DNA of 64,000 nucleotides from Sphingomonadaceae bacterium (GCA_947472735.1 CANJBY010000003.1:1-64000), one strand, 5' to 3'; positions 52,308-61,689 are shown, counted from the first letter of the stretch. Made by a program: numbers and translations. The notes: generated from the sequence alone by a model not told the origin.

Positions 52308-53777
52308 TCAGGCCGCCAGCCCGATCTGATCCGCGTTAGCCCAGTTGCCGTGGAGGCCGAAGCGCAGGCGGATTGGAATGTTGATCGTCGCGATCGGACC
52401 CTTTTCGATGTCGAGCGCGTCAAATAGCAGCAGGTCGCTGCGCTTTTCCTCGAGCCGGTTGCAGACCATCACGATCCAGCCATCGCCTTCCGGCGCATCC
52501 TTGCTTCGCGGTATGAAGCAGGGCTCCTGCAGGGTGCTGACCGGGCCGGCCCACCAGTGCTGCTCGGCCTTGGTCTGGTGATCGATCAGGCACAGGCAGT
52601 TCATCAGCAAGCCGCCGGCGCTGCCGCCTTTGAGCTCGACCGGGCGCTTGTAGTCCATCTCCAGCATCCAGCCGTAACGATAAGGCAGGCCGGTGAAACG
52701 ATCGTCGATCCGGGGGAATTCGCCGGGCGTGTCGGTCAGGCGGGTGACGGCATCGAACTCGTCCGAATTGGACGCCATGTCGACCGTCCAGCGGGTCAAC
52801 TTGCTCATCGCCTGCTGCGGGTTGAACGGGGCGCCGTGGACGTCCGGGAAGAACGGGAACATGTTGTTCTCGGCTTCGGGCACGTCAATGTGCACCTTGG
52901 TGCCTTCCTGGAATGCATTCATCACGTGGCTGGCGAAGCAGTTGTCGCGCTTGAACCAGCGGATGTCCTCCTGCGTCACCCCGTCGCGGCGCGGGATGAT
53001 GCCGAGGTAAACCGGCATGGTGGTGTCAAAGCCGAAATGCGGCTTGCCCTGCTCGAGCCGCTCCCAGCTGCCGATCGAGGGGACGATGTGCAGCACGAGA
53101 TAGTCCTCGGTTACGCCGAAATCGTGCATCATGCAGTAGTAGGGCGCCTTGAACCACACTTCGCGGACCAATTCACCGGACGGAGCGATCTCCATGTAGG
53201 TGACGTCATCGGTGCACAGCCCCGAGGCGGCATAGCCGATGGCGACCATGTTGCCGGTCTTGGGATCGATCTTCGGGTGGGCGGTGAAGGTTTCGCCGGT
53301 CATCTTGCCGCCGAACTTTTCGAATCCGAACGTCTCCATCGTCACCGGGTCCATCAGCAGGCTGGGGCTGTCTTCCTTCATCGCCCAGAGCTTGCCCGCA
53401 AAGACGAAGGCGTTGGTATTCGCTGTCGAACGGATACGGCCCTTCACGCTCTCATCGTCGGTAAGCGGATTGCGGTAGCTGCCGAACAGAGCATGGCCGG
53501 CCTCGTTCTCCAGCTTCCACTTGTCGGTCTTTGCCCAGCGCTGGCGGAAATCGCACTGGCCGTCGTGGATGTGGAAGCGGGTGATCATCCCGTCGCCGTT
53601 GAACGAGATGTCGACGCTCAGGCGGGGGGGGAATTGCGGGTCTGGCTGCACGCGATAAAACGCGCCGTTGAGCTGCGCCGGAATCGTGCCGGTATGAGCA
53701 AGATCGGCGATGTCCGCCTCGATACGCGAAGGCGTGTTGAATCCGGTGTAATTGGGGGTATTCGGGAATTCGGCCAT
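52308..53777 (-). CDS. carotenoid oxygenase-family (lignostilbene dioxygenase-like) enzyme
   Basis: A 489-aa seven-bladed beta-propeller oxygenase that cleaves a C=C bond with non-haem Fe(II). Four histidine ligands are visible: H167 (FTAHPKI), H218 (MMHDFG), H284 (FASHVMNAF) and H476 (FGLHGNW). The bacterial relatives cleave stilbenes, isoeugenol-type phenylpropanoids or apocarotenoids. ATG 53777 with AAGGAG upstream is clearly right; open sequence further 5' belongs to the opposite-strand marR region. Divergent from marR over a palindromic operator. Confidence 0.92.
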   Translation of the reverse strand: MAEFPNTPNYTGFNTPSRIEADIADLAHTGTIPAQLNGAFYRVQPDPQFPPRLSVDISFNGDGMITRFHIHDGQCDFRQRWAKTDKWKLENEAGHALFGSYRNPLTDDESVKGRIRSTANTNAFVFAGKLWAMKEDSPSLLMDPVTMETFGFEKFGGKMTGETFTAHPKIDPKTGNMVAIGYAASGLCTDDVTYMEIAPSGELVREVWFKAPYYCMMHDFGVTEDYLVLHIVPSIGSWERLEQGKPHFGFDTTMPVYLGIIPRRDGVTQEDIRWFKRDNCFASHVMNAFQEGTKVHIDVPEAENNMFPFFPDVHGAPFNPQQAMSKLTRWTVDMASNSDEFDAVTRLTDTPGEFPRIDDRFTGLPYRYGWMLEMDYKRPVELKGGSAGGLLMNCLCLIDHQTKAEQHWWAGPVSTLQEPCFIPRSKDAPEGDGWIVMVCNRLEEKRSDLLLFDALDIEKGPIATINIPIRLRFGLHGNWANADQIGLAA

Positions 53778-53799
53778 TGCATACTCTCCTTGAATAGGA

Positions 53800-53814
53800 T
53801 TGTATGCGATACAA
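53800..53814. promoter_or_regulatory. palindromic operator between carotenoid oxygenase and MarR genes
   Basis: TTGTAT-GCG-ATACAA is a perfect inverted repeat (6-bp arms, 3-bp centre) in the 54-bp divergent spacer. MarR-family dimers bind such 15-20 bp palindromes, usually autoregulating and controlling the divergent gene. The match and position make it the likely MarR site. Confidence 0.75.
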
Positions 53815-53831
53815 ACGAATAGGCAAGGCGG

Positions 53832-54305
53832 ATGCGCGTGAAGGGGGAGAAGCTGGAGATCGTGACCACCGATGATTCCGGCGGCGGTGATATTGGCGCG
53901 ATCAAGGATATCGTCGGCTTTCACATCCGGCTGGCGCACGGCGCCTGCTACCGCCATTTCACAGAGACTTTTGCCGAACTGGACCTGACCCAGAAGCAGG
54001 TTTCGGTGCTGTGGCTGGTCGACGATCACCCCGGCATCTCGCAGATCGACCTGGGCCAGCGCCTGCGGATGGACCGCGCCACGACCATGACCATTGTCAA
54101 CCGGCTGCAGGCGCGCAATTACCTGCGCCGTGAAAAATCGGTCACCGATGGGCGCAAGCAGGCGCTTTATCTGGAACCTGAGGGTGCGGCGGCGCTGGTC
54201 GAGGCAAAGCGTGCGATCCAGGAGCACGAGGCCTGGGTCAAATCGCGCTTTACGGACCGGGAAGTGAAGACGCTGCTAGACCTTTTGGCGCGCATCCACG
54301 AATAG
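53832..54305 (+). CDS. MarR family transcriptional regulator
   Basis: A 157-aa winged-helix regulator. Recognition region: SQIDLGQRLRMDRATTMTIV (about 75-94), wing with D-GRKQALY, amino- and carboxy-terminal dimerisation helices. It likely represses the divergent carotenoid oxygenase and its own operon, released by an aromatic ligand. The MFS gene follows after 34 bp and may be co-transcribed. Confidence 0.9.
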   Translation: MRVKGEKLEIVTTDDSGGGDIGAIKDIVGFHIRLAHGACYRHFTETFAELDLTQKQVSVLWLVDDHPGISQIDLGQRLRMDRATTMTIVNRLQARNYLRREKSVTDGRKQALYLEPEGAAALVEAKRAIQEHEAWVKSRFTDREVKTLLDLLARIHE

Positions 54306-54339
54306 AACAGACCCAACCGGGACAAGGGATTTTCACACG

Positions 54340-55692
54340 ATGAGCGCAACCCAAGGCATCGATCCGCAGCGGATCGTCGACGATAACCCGATGAACTGGC
54401 GTCAGCTGGTCGTCGTCGGGCTGATGGTCGCGCTCAACGCGCTCGATGGGTTCGATGTTCTGTCCAGCGCCTTCGCCTCGCCTGGCGTAGCCAAGGAGTG
54501 GGGCGTCCCGCGCGAAGCGTTGGGCATCATGCTTTCGGCCGAACTGGTCGGCATGGGCTTCGGTTCGGTGCTACTGGGCGGCATGGCGGACAAAAAGGGT
54601 CGCAAGCCGACCATGCTTGTGTGCCTCGCCATCATGGCGGTGGGCATGTACATGGCCCACGCCGCCAGCGGCATCAGCGAACTCTCGATCTGGCGCTTCG
54701 TCACCGGCCTCGGGATCGGCGGGATGCTGGCCGCGACGAACGCGGTAACCGCCGAAAGCACCAGCAAGGCTGGTCGCAGCCTGTCGATGGCAATCTATGT
54801 GATCGGCTATCCATTGGGCGGCGTGATCGGCGGTTTTGTCGCGCAAACCTGGCTGCTCCAGGTCTATGACTGGCGCGCCGTATTCCTGTTCGGCGCGGTC
54901 GTGACCGCGGCGATGATCCCCCTCGTGATGATCTTCGTGCCGGAAACTCCGGCCTTCTTCGCCGCGACCCGGCCGGCCGACGCGGTCGAGCGGATCAACC
55001 GCTCGCTGAGCGCCTTCGGCAAGCCGGTAATCGGTGCGCTGCCGCAGCGCGATCCCGGCGCGGCCCAGCCAAAGGTCATGGAGATCCTCTCAAACCCGCG
55101 GCTGCGTCCGGTCACGCTGCTGCTGGCCTTCGGATACATGTTCCACACGATCACCTTCTACTACATCCTGAAGTGGGCGGTGAAGATCGTGGCCGACTAT
55201 CCGCCCGGCTATGCCCAGCCCGAAGCGGCGAGCGTGCTGACTTACGCCAACATCGGCGGGGCCCTGGGCGGTTTGCTGCTCGGCTTCCTGATGAAGCGCT
55301 GGCACATCAAGGGTCCGACCGTGGCGATGCTTCTGCTCGCCGTCGTGGCGGTCACCGTGTTCGGGCTCGGCTATGGCAGCATCGGCGCATGGCGCGCGGC
55401 GGCATTCGCGGCGATGTTCTTCGGCAACGGTGCCGTCGTCGGCTATTATTCCGCTTTCTCGCTCGGCTTCCCTGCCTTCGCCCGCGGGACCGGGACCGGC
55501 TTCGTCCTTGGCGTCGGGCGGTTCGGTGCGGCAGGCTCGCCGATTCTGGCCGGCTATCTGTTCAAGCTGTTCGGCAGCGATGAACTGCTGCTTGTCTCGT
55601 TCTGCATGGCGCTCGGCTCGCTGGTCGGCCTGGGGCTGTTCCTGCTGCTGCCGATGCGCGATGGAGATGCCGTCATGGCCGAGCGAGCCTAG
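54340..55692 (+). CDS. MFS transporter, AAHS type
   Basis: A 450-aa, 12-helix transporter with the AAHS signature LNALDGFDVLSSAFASPG and the loop motif GGMADKKGRKPTM. Paralogous in type to the gene at 47999. Its place next to marR and near the carotenoid oxygenase suggests uptake of the compound that the MarR senses, or of the cleavage product. Substrate unknown. Confidence 0.9.
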   Translation: MSATQGIDPQRIVDDNPMNWRQLVVVGLMVALNALDGFDVLSSAFASPGVAKEWGVPREALGIMLSAELVGMGFGSVLLGGMADKKGRKPTMLVCLAIMAVGMYMAHAASGISELSIWRFVTGLGIGGMLAATNAVTAESTSKAGRSLSMAIYVIGYPLGGVIGGFVAQTWLLQVYDWRAVFLFGAVVTAAMIPLVMIFVPETPAFFAATRPADAVERINRSLSAFGKPVIGALPQRDPGAAQPKVMEILSNPRLRPVTLLLAFGYMFHTITFYYILKWAVKIVADYPPGYAQPEAASVLTYANIGGALGGLLLGFLMKRWHIKGPTVAMLLLAVVAVTVFGLGYGSIGAWRAAAFAAMFFGNGAVVGYYSAFSLGFPAFARGTGTGFVLGVGRFGAAGSPILAGYLFKLFGSDELLLVSFCMALGSLVGLGLFLLLPMRDGDAVMAERA

Positions 55693-55757
55693 CCGAAGAT
55701 TGACCACGGCGGGCGAACTCTTAGACGTGGGCGGCCGCAACTTAATCGGGAGATATC

Positions 55758-56138
55758 GTGATGTTCTCGCACATGATGGTCGGCAGCAATGACCTCGACC
55801 GCTCGAAGGCCTTCTACGATGCCTGCTTCAAGGCGATCGGCGGCAAGGAAGCGATCGTCGATCCCAAGGGCCGGCTGATCTACATGCACCGGGACGGTCT
55901 GTTCCTGGTGACCCGGCCGATCGATGGAGAGCCGGCCACTCACGCCAATGGCGTCACCATCGGATTCACCGTGGACAGTCCTGAACAAGCCGATGCCTGG
56001 CACGCCGCCGGGGCTGCAGCGGGGGGCACCGCGATCGAGGATCCTCCGGGCGTCCGTGAGAACCCGATGATGAAGCTATACCTTGCCTACTTGCGCGATC
56101 CGGACGGCAACAAGCTCTGCGCCTTGTACCGAATGTGA
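55758..56138 (+). CDS. VOC (glyoxalase-like) family protein
   Basis: A 126-aa single VOC domain (FSHMMVGSNDLDRSKAFYDACF ... YLRDPDGNKLCALYRM, motif ends only). The amino-terminal His and the carboxy-terminal segment fit a metal-binding or lyase-type fold, but the canonical terminal Glu is replaced, so catalytic type is uncertain. GTG 55758 or ATG 55761 after GGGAGA. The stop overlaps the fdhD start. Confidence 0.82.
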   Translation: MMFSHMMVGSNDLDRSKAFYDACFKAIGGKEAIVDPKGRLIYMHRDGLFLVTRPIDGEPATHANGVTIGFTVDSPEQADAWHAAGAAAGGTAIEDPPGVRENPMMKLYLAYLRDPDGNKLCALYRM

Positions 56139-56917
56139 TGTCCAGCCCGGTCGCCATCGGGCGCGACGGCAGCCGCAGGCCGACCGAGCGCGAATGGGTG
56201 CCCGAGGCGCCAGTTGCGCTTGAGTTCAATGGGCTTGCCTATGCGGTAATGATGGCCACCCCCGATGCGCTGGAGGATTTCGCCACCGGCTTCGCGCTGA
56301 CCGAAGGCCTCGCGTCTACACCCGGCGACGTTACGGATCTGGCCGTCGCCGAAGTCGAACTTGGCTGGATAGTGCGCGCCACGCTCTCCGGCCTGGGGAT
56401 CGAGAAGCTGACCGACAGGGTCCGGGCACGGGTTGCGGAGTCTAGCTGCGGGCTGTGCGGGATCGAGAACCTTGCCGAAGTTGCCCGTCCGCTCCCGCCG
56501 GTCGCTGCGCATGCGCCGATCACCGCCGAGGCGATCTTCACCGCGCTCGGCACCCTGCGCGACTTGCAGGAGCTGGGCCGCCGCACCGGCGCAGCCCATG
56601 CTGCCGCTTTCGTCGCACCCGACGGGCAGATCATTGCCCTGCGCGAAGACGTTGGGCGGCACAACGCTATGGACAAGCTGGTCGGGGCGCTGGCCCGCTC
56701 CGGCACGGCGCCGACCCCTGGCTTCTTCCTTTCGACCGCGCGTTGCAGCTATGAGATCGTCGAAAAGGCGGTTCGCGCCGGAGCAACCAGCCTTGTCACC
56801 GTCTCACTGCCGACCTCGCTGGCCGTCTCGCGCGCGAAAGCCGCCGGCCTTTCGCTCTGGGTTCTCGCCCGCGAAGACAGCGTAATTCTCGCCAACGACG
56901 CCGCACGCGGTGGCTGA
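56135..56917 (+). CDS. fdhD: formate dehydrogenase accessory sulfurtransferase FdhD
   Basis: A 260-aa protein that transfers sulfur from IscS to the molybdenum cofactor of formate dehydrogenase. The active CxxC pair is C105-G-L-C108 (ESSCGLCGIE); REDVGRHNAMDKLVG and VSLPTSLAV are family blocks. GTG 56135 (or ATG 56138) overlaps the VOC stop. No formate dehydrogenase structural genes are in the window. Confidence 0.94.
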   Translation: MMSSPVAIGRDGSRRPTEREWVPEAPVALEFNGLAYAVMMATPDALEDFATGFALTEGLASTPGDVTDLAVAEVELGWIVRATLSGLGIEKLTDRVRARVAESSCGLCGIENLAEVARPLPPVAAHAPITAEAIFTALGTLRDLQELGRRTGAAHAAAFVAPDGQIIALREDVGRHNAMDKLVGALARSGTAPTPGFFLSTARCSYEIVEKAVRAGATSLVTVSLPTSLAVSRAKAAGLSLWVLAREDSVILANDAARGG

Positions 56918-56997
56918 GCGGTTTTCCACCTGATTCCTTGCCCGGCCGGTATGCTTTCGGGTGGACTCACCCCGGCGCCTTGGGCAACGCAATACGC

Positions 56998-57669
56998 ATG
57001 TGGCAGCTTTATCAGTTTCCTCTCTGCCCCTTCAGCCGCAAGGTCCGTCTCCTGCTGGGCGAGAAGGGCGTCGCATATGAATTGTGGCGTGAAAATCCCT
57101 GGGAAGGGCGCGACGAATTCCTCAACATGAATCCGGCCGGCCGTACCCCGGTGCTCCGCAATTCCGAGCGCGGCATCACGCTGGCTGACAGCCGGGCGAT
57201 CTGCGAATATTTTGAGGAGACCGTCGAGAACAACGCGATGATCAACGGAACGGCGGCCAATCGTGCCGAAATCCGCCGGTTGGTCGCGCTGTTCGACGAG
57301 AATTTCTTTTCCGACGTAACCGGCCCGCTGCTGATCGAGCGGATGAAGAAGCGCCTGTTCCTGCGCCAGTCCCCCGATTCGAAAGCGCTGCGGGAAGCCA
57401 TGCGGCTGGCGCACGAGCATCTTGAGTACATCGACTGGCTGATCGACAACCAGCGCTGGCTCGCCGGCGCGACGATGAGTCTGGCGGACCTCGCCGCAGC
57501 GGCGCAGATCTCGGTCGCGGACTATCTCGGCGGGCTCGACTGGTCTGGCCATGAACAGTCGCGCAGCTGGTACGCGGTGATCAAAAGCCGGCCGAGTTTC
57601 CGCCCGCTGCTGACTGAACGCATGGAAGTGATCCAGCCGCCCAGCCATTACGCGCAAGTCGACGGCTAA
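56998..57669 (+). CDS. glutathione S-transferase family protein
   Basis: A 223-aa GST: thioredoxin-like amino terminus (LYQFPLCPFSRKVRLLLGEKG with a CPFS motif, residues about 3-23; AGRTPVL with cis-Pro; LADSRAICEYFE) and an all-alpha carboxy-terminal domain. The CPxS motif suggests a Cys- or Ser-type catalytic class. ATG 56998 is chosen. It converges on dxs with a 2-bp gap. Confidence 0.88.
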   Translation: MWQLYQFPLCPFSRKVRLLLGEKGVAYELWRENPWEGRDEFLNMNPAGRTPVLRNSERGITLADSRAICEYFEETVENNAMINGTAANRAEIRRLVALFDENFFSDVTGPLLIERMKKRLFLRQSPDSKALREAMRLAHEHLEYIDWLIDNQRWLAGATMSLADLAAAAQISVADYLGGLDWSGHEQSRSWYAVIKSRPSFRPLLTERMEVIQPPSHYAQVDG

Positions 57670-57671
57670 AT

Positions 57672-59594
57672 TCAGGCCCGAACTTCACTCACTCCGGCGT
57701 CATTCCAGCGCAGCGCCTTGAGCACGGTCTCGATGATTTGCGGGGCGTTCAGCCCGGCCTGATCGTACTGCTTGTCAGGGCTGTCATGGTCCTGGAACAG
57801 ATCCGGCAAGCGCATGGTGCGGATGCGCAGGCCGGCGTCGGTCAGACCTTCGTCGCTGGCCATGGTCAGAACATGCGCGCCCAGCCCGCCGATACTGCCT
57901 TCCTCGATGGTGACGACCACTTCGTGCGTGGTGATGAGCTTGCGGATCAGCTCTTCGTCAAGCGGCTTGGCAAAACGCAGGTCGGCCACCGTGGTGGACA
58001 AGCCCTTGGCCTCCAGGTGGTCGGCCGCCTTGAGTGCCTCGGCCAGGCGGGTGCCCAGCGAGAGCAGCGCAATCTTGCTCCCTTGCCGCACGATCCGGCC
58101 CTTGCCGATCTCCAGCTGGAGCGGAACTTCCGGCAGGGCCACCCCTGTCCCGTTGCCGCGCGGGTACCGGAATGCAATCGGCCCGGAGTCATGCAGCGCC
58201 GCGGTGTGCGTCATGTGTACCAGCTCGGCCTCGTCCGCCGCGGCCATCACCACCAGGTTGGGCAAAGTGGCGAGGTAGGTCACGTCAAACGAACCGGCGT
58301 GAGTCGCCCCGTCGGCACCGACCAGCCCGGCGCGGTCGATCGCGAAGCGCACCGGCAGGTTCTGGATCGCAACATCATGCACCACCTGGTCGAAGGCGCG
58401 CTGCAGGAAGGTCGAATAGATGGCGCAGAACGGCCGCATCCCCTGTGCCGCGAGTGCGGCAGCAAAAGTCACCGCATGCTGTTCGGCAATGCCGACATCG
58501 AAGAACCGCTCCGGATGGGTCGCCGCAAACTTGTCGAGCCCGGTGCCCGAGGGCATGGCCGCAGTGATGGCGCAGATCCGGGGGTCGGCCTCCGCTTCCT
58601 TGACCAGCTGCGCGCCGAACACGTTCTGATAGGCCGGCGGTCCCGCCGCGCTCTTGGCCTGTTCGCCGGTGATCACGTCGAACTTCTGGACGCCGTGGTA
58701 CTTGTCTGCGCTGGCCTCGGCCGGGCCGTAGCCCTTGCCCTTCTGTGTCACCACGTGAATCAGGCACGGCCCCTCGGCTGCGTCGCGCACGTTCTCGAGG
58801 ATCGGGATCAGCTGGTCGAGATTATGCCCGTCGACCGGACCGACGTAATAAAAACCGAGTTCCTCGAACAGCGTCCCGCCCATGGCCAGGCCGCGAGCGA
58901 ACTCGTCGGTCTTCTTGGCGGCGCGGTGCAGCGCCTCGGGCAGCTTGCGTGACAGGCGCCGCGCTATGTCGCGCAGCGAGAGGAACGGACCCGATGAAAC
59001 CAGCCGCGCGAGGTAGGCGGAAAGCCCGCCCACCGGCGGCGCAATCGACATGTCGTTGTCGTTGAGGATCACCACCAGCCGGTTGCCGGCCTGCTTGGCA
59101 TTGTTCATAGCCTCATAGGCCATGCCGGCGCTCATCGCGCCGTCGCCGATCACCGCGATGCCTTTGCCCGGAGTGCCGGCCAGCTTGTTGGCCACCGCAA
59201 AACCCAGTGCCGCTGATATCGACGTGGACGAATGCGCCGCGCCGAAGGGATCGTATTCGCTTTCGCTGCGCTTGGTGAAGCCCGACAGGCCCCCGCCCTG
59301 GCGCAAGGTACGAATCCGGTCGCGTCGGCCGGTGAGAATCTTGTGGGGATAGGCCTGGTGACCGACGTCCCAGACCAACCGATCAGCCGGCGTGTTGAAA
59401 ACGTAGTGGATCGCCACGGTCAGCTCGACCACGCCGAGGCCCGAACCAAGGTGCCCGCCGGTCTGCCCGACCGCGCTGATCATCTCGGCGCGCAATTCGT
59501 CCGCCAGCTGGCGCAACTGCGCGGGCACAAGCTTTCGCAGGTCTTCGGGAAGATCGACGGTGTCGAGCAGCGGTGTCGCCGGGTTGGCACTCAT
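57672..59594 (-). CDS. dxs: 1-deoxy-D-xylulose-5-phosphate synthase
   Basis: First enzyme of the MEP isoprenoid pathway: condenses pyruvate and glyceraldehyde-3-phosphate using ThDP. The 640-aa protein has [16 protein letters not shown], the ThDP motif [17 protein letters not shown], a central [15 protein letters not shown] pyrimidine region, and the transketolase carboxy terminus. Normal length. It supplies the pathway containing IspE. Upstream is zur on the same strand (35-bp gap). Confidence 0.97.
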   Translation of the reverse strand: MSANPATPLLDTVDLPEDLRKLVPAQLRQLADELRAEMISAVGQTGGHLGSGLGVVELTVAIHYVFNTPADRLVWDVGHQAYPHKILTGRRDRIRTLRQGGGLSGFTKRSESEYDPFGAAHSSTSISAALGFAVANKLAGTPGKGIAVIGDGAMSAGMAYEAMNNAKQAGNRLVVILNDNDMSIAPPVGGLSAYLARLVSSGPFLSLRDIARRLSRKLPEALHRAAKKTDEFARGLAMGGTLFEELGFYYVGPVDGHNLDQLIPILENVRDAAEGPCLIHVVTQKGKGYGPAEASADKYHGVQKFDVITGEQAKSAAGPPAYQNVFGAQLVKEAEADPRICAITAAMPSGTGLDKFAATHPERFFDVGIAEQHAVTFAAALAAQGMRPFCAIYSTFLQRAFDQVVHDVAIQNLPVRFAIDRAGLVGADGATHAGSFDVTYLATLPNLVVMAAADEAELVHMTHTAALHDSGPIAFRYPRGNGTGVALPEVPLQLEIGKGRIVRQGSKIALLSLGTRLAEALKAADHLEAKGLSTTVADLRFAKPLDEELIRKLITTHEVVVTIEEGSIGGLGAHVLTMASDEGLTDAGLRIRTMRLPDLFQDHDSPDKQYDQAGLNAPQIIETVLKALRWNDAGVSEVRA

Positions 59595-59629
59595 AGTGTG
59601 GCCTTACACGCCTTTGAATATGCTGTCGA

Positions 59630-60088
59630 TCACGAGCAATCCCCGCAAATGCCCCGCAGTTCCACCACCGGTCGCACATCGGCAAAGCCGGCCTGCCTCG
59701 CGGCGCCGATCAGCGCCCCGGTCAGGCTGTCATCGTCGATGTGCTGCGCCCGGCCGCAGCTATCGCAGATCAGGAAGATGCAATCGTGGCGGCAGCCTGG
59801 GTGGGGATTGGCTACGTAGGCATTGGCGCTCTCGACCCGGCGGGCGAGGTTGGTAACAACGAACAGATCGAGAATGCGGTAAACGCTGTTCGCCGCGACC
59901 CGCTTTCCCCGCCGGCGCGAGACGCTTTCAGCGATGTCGTAGGCCGAGGCGGGGCGCTCCAGCGCGGCAAGCGCTTCGAACACGTCGCCGCGCATGTCGG
60001 TCCACTGTTCGCCCGCGGCAGTCAGCGCGCCGCGTGCCGCATCGATCAGTCCGTGACCCGAATGCTCATGATGGTTATGCCCGCTCAT
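59630..60088 (-). CDS. zur: Fur-family regulator, zinc-uptake (Zur) type
   Basis: A 152-aa metalloregulator. A His-rich amino terminus (MSGHNHHEHSGHG) precedes a winged helix with NSVYRILDLF; the dimerisation domain has CDSCG and CGDC structural zinc cysteines. A His-rich start favours Zn sensing, so Zur rather than Fur. ATG 60088 preferred; 60097 adds three residues. It follows msrA on the same strand by 20 bp. Confidence 0.85.
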   Translation of the reverse strand: MSGHNHHEHSGHGLIDAARGALTAAGEQWTDMRGDVFEALAALERPASAYDIAESVSRRRGKRVAANSVYRILDLFVVTNLARRVESANAYVANPHPGCRHDCIFLICDSCGRAQHIDDDSLTGALIGAARQAGFADVRPVVELRGICGDCS

Positions 60089-60108
60089 CCGCCCCATATA
60101 GGGCAGGG

Positions 60109-60786
60109 TCAGCCGCGGGTGAAGCTTTGCCGGTAAAGACCCGGGTAGAGCCGCTGCAGCGCCGCGATCTTTTGCACGTCCCACGCCAGGATATAGGGGT
60201 GGCGTGGGTTCTTCGCCATGAAGTCCTGGTGGTATTCCTCAGCCCGGGAAAAGCGCCGATAGGCCTCGATCCGCGTGACAATCGGCCGCTTCCACACCCG
60301 CGATGCCGCCATCTGGGCAAGATAGGCGCTGGCGACCTGGCGCTGCTCCTCGCTCAGCGGCACCAGTGCCGAACGGTACTGCGTGCCGGCGTCGGGACCC
60401 TGACGGTTGAGCGTGGTGGGATCGGCGCCGACGGAGAAGAACACCTGCAACAACTGGTCATAGCGCACCCGCGCCGGGTCGTAAGTGACTCGCACGGCTT
60501 CGGCGTGGCCGGTATCGCCCTGGGAGACCCGCTCATAATGCGCCGTACCCCCGGACCCGCCATGGAACCCTGAGACGGCGCTGGTCACGCCGTTAATGTG
60601 GCTGAACACCCCTTCGATGCCCCAATAGCAACCCCCGGCGAAGACCGCGACCTTCAGGCCGGCGGGCTCATGCGCGACGCGCGCGGGGACCGGTGCTTTG
60701 ACGGCCTCTTCGCTGGCAATAGCAGGTTGCTGGCAGGCGGCGCAGAGCGCCAGAAGCGAAACGAACGCGGCCCGAATGGCCCTCAT
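60109..60786 (-). CDS. msrA: peptide-methionine (S)-S-oxide reductase, exported
   Basis: Reduces methionine-S-sulfoxide. The 225-aa protein has a lipoprotein-type signal (LLALCAAC, Cys18), then the catalytic FAGGCYWGIEG with C53, GFHGG, and the EEYHQDF motif. It is thus a periplasmic or lipid-anchored MsrA rather than cytosolic. ATG 60786 overlaps the stop of the 49-aa gene upstream (ATGA). Probably one operon: small membrane protein, msrA, zur. Confidence 0.93.
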   Translation of the reverse strand: MRAIRAAFVSLLALCAACQQPAIASEEAVKAPVPARVAHEPAGLKVAVFAGGCYWGIEGVFSHINGVTSAVSGFHGGSGGTAHYERVSQGDTGHAEAVRVTYDPARVRYDQLLQVFFSVGADPTTLNRQGPDAGTQYRSALVPLSEEQRQVASAYLAQMAASRVWKRPIVTRIEAYRRFSRAEEYHQDFMAKNPRHPYILAWDVQKIAALQRLYPGLYRQSFTRG

Positions 60787-60932
60787 TCGACCGGCGCGGC
60801 AACCGCCGTGGGCATCACGCTGTCGCCCACCGACTTGCCCGCCCAGCCGCCCAGCGTGGAAAATACCACGACCGCCCCAAGCGCAAAGCCGATGGCAAAG
60901 GAACGGTAAAGGTCAGGCTTGAACAGGCCCAT
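60783..60932 (-). CDS. 49-aa membrane protein coupled to msrA
   Basis: ATG 60932 starts MGLFKPDLYRSFAIGFALG and the frame ends at a TGA at 60785-60783, overlapping the msrA ATG. It has one hydrophobic segment (AIGFALGAVVVFSTLGGWAG) and a short periplasmic tail. This gene is too short for ordinary ORF finding, but the ATGA overlap and clean frame support it. Function unknown; perhaps a membrane partner or translational coupler of MsrA. Confidence 0.7.
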   Translation of the reverse strand: MGLFKPDLYRSFAIGFALGAVVVFSTLGGWAGKSVGDSVMPTAVAAPVE

Positions 60933-61114
60933 GAAAGGTGAATCGCCTTGGTTGATTCGCTACGCGGCTTCCCTCGCAGGAAATCACTTTCCGTCGAGTG
61001 AATGGCCGCCAATTGTGCGCTGCAACACGGCGAGTTGCTCTGCCGTTGCGACGAGTTGAGGGAACGCACTCGACCGAATGAGAAACATCACCAAATATTA
61101 GGGGCAATGCGAGC

Positions 61115-61687
61115 TTAATCGATGCTCGCAGCCAGCACATAGATGTGCCGATCGCTCAGGCAATCGACGACAATGAAGTCGTCCCAGTCCTTCCAGCCAT
61201 CGAACTCTCGGACCTTTCGATTTACGCATCTTCTTCGACTGACCAATTCCGAACCCGCCTTGAACCAGTCTGGCGCAGTACCTTCGTCGTCAACCAGCGA
61301 ATCGACGAAATCGGTCGTATGCTTTTCCTTGGCACCAGCCATCTTCGATTCTAGCGCGGCTCGGGCTTGGGGCGATCCGTCGAATGCCAGGTAAATGCTC
61401 CGAAAATCGGATTCGGCCTGGGTTTCCCCGCGCAGATTGGTGAATTCAGGTCCAGGCGGCCAACCGAAGGCCTCAGTGAAATCCGAAGTTGCGGGCCGCA
61501 ATATCGCCAAGGTCGGGACACCGACTGAAACAGCCAGCAACAAAAAGAACGGCAAGGCCATACAGCCTGTGATCCGCATGCCCCGTCGCCGGGCACTCCG
61601 ATCGCCACCCACCCAAATTGCCAAGCCGACTATCAGTCCGATCAACGCGATCGGGAGGCTCAACAGAAGGAGAAAGGTGGCAGGCAT
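61115..61687 (-). CDS. hypothetical membrane protein, low GC
   Basis: A 190-aa protein with two amino-terminal transmembrane helices ([21 protein letters not shown] and [20 protein letters not shown], residues about 5-70) and a soluble domain of mixed character ([32 protein letters not shown]). I do not recognise the family. Its base composition is near 50% G+C around 61150-61300, well below neighbours. ATG 61687 lies 2 bp after purH's stop. The 61115-60933 gap before the 49-aa gene shows no gene. Confidence 0.68.
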   Translation of the reverse strand: MPATFLLLLSLPIALIGLIVGLAIWVGGDRSARRRGMRITGCMALPFFLLLAVSVGVPTLAILRPATSDFTEAFGWPPGPEFTNLRGETQAESDFRSIYLAFDGSPQARAALESKMAGAKEKHTTDFVDSLVDDEGTAPDWFKAGSELVSRRRCVNRKVREFDGWKDWDDFIVVDCLSDRHIYVLAASID

Positions 61688-61689
61688 CG

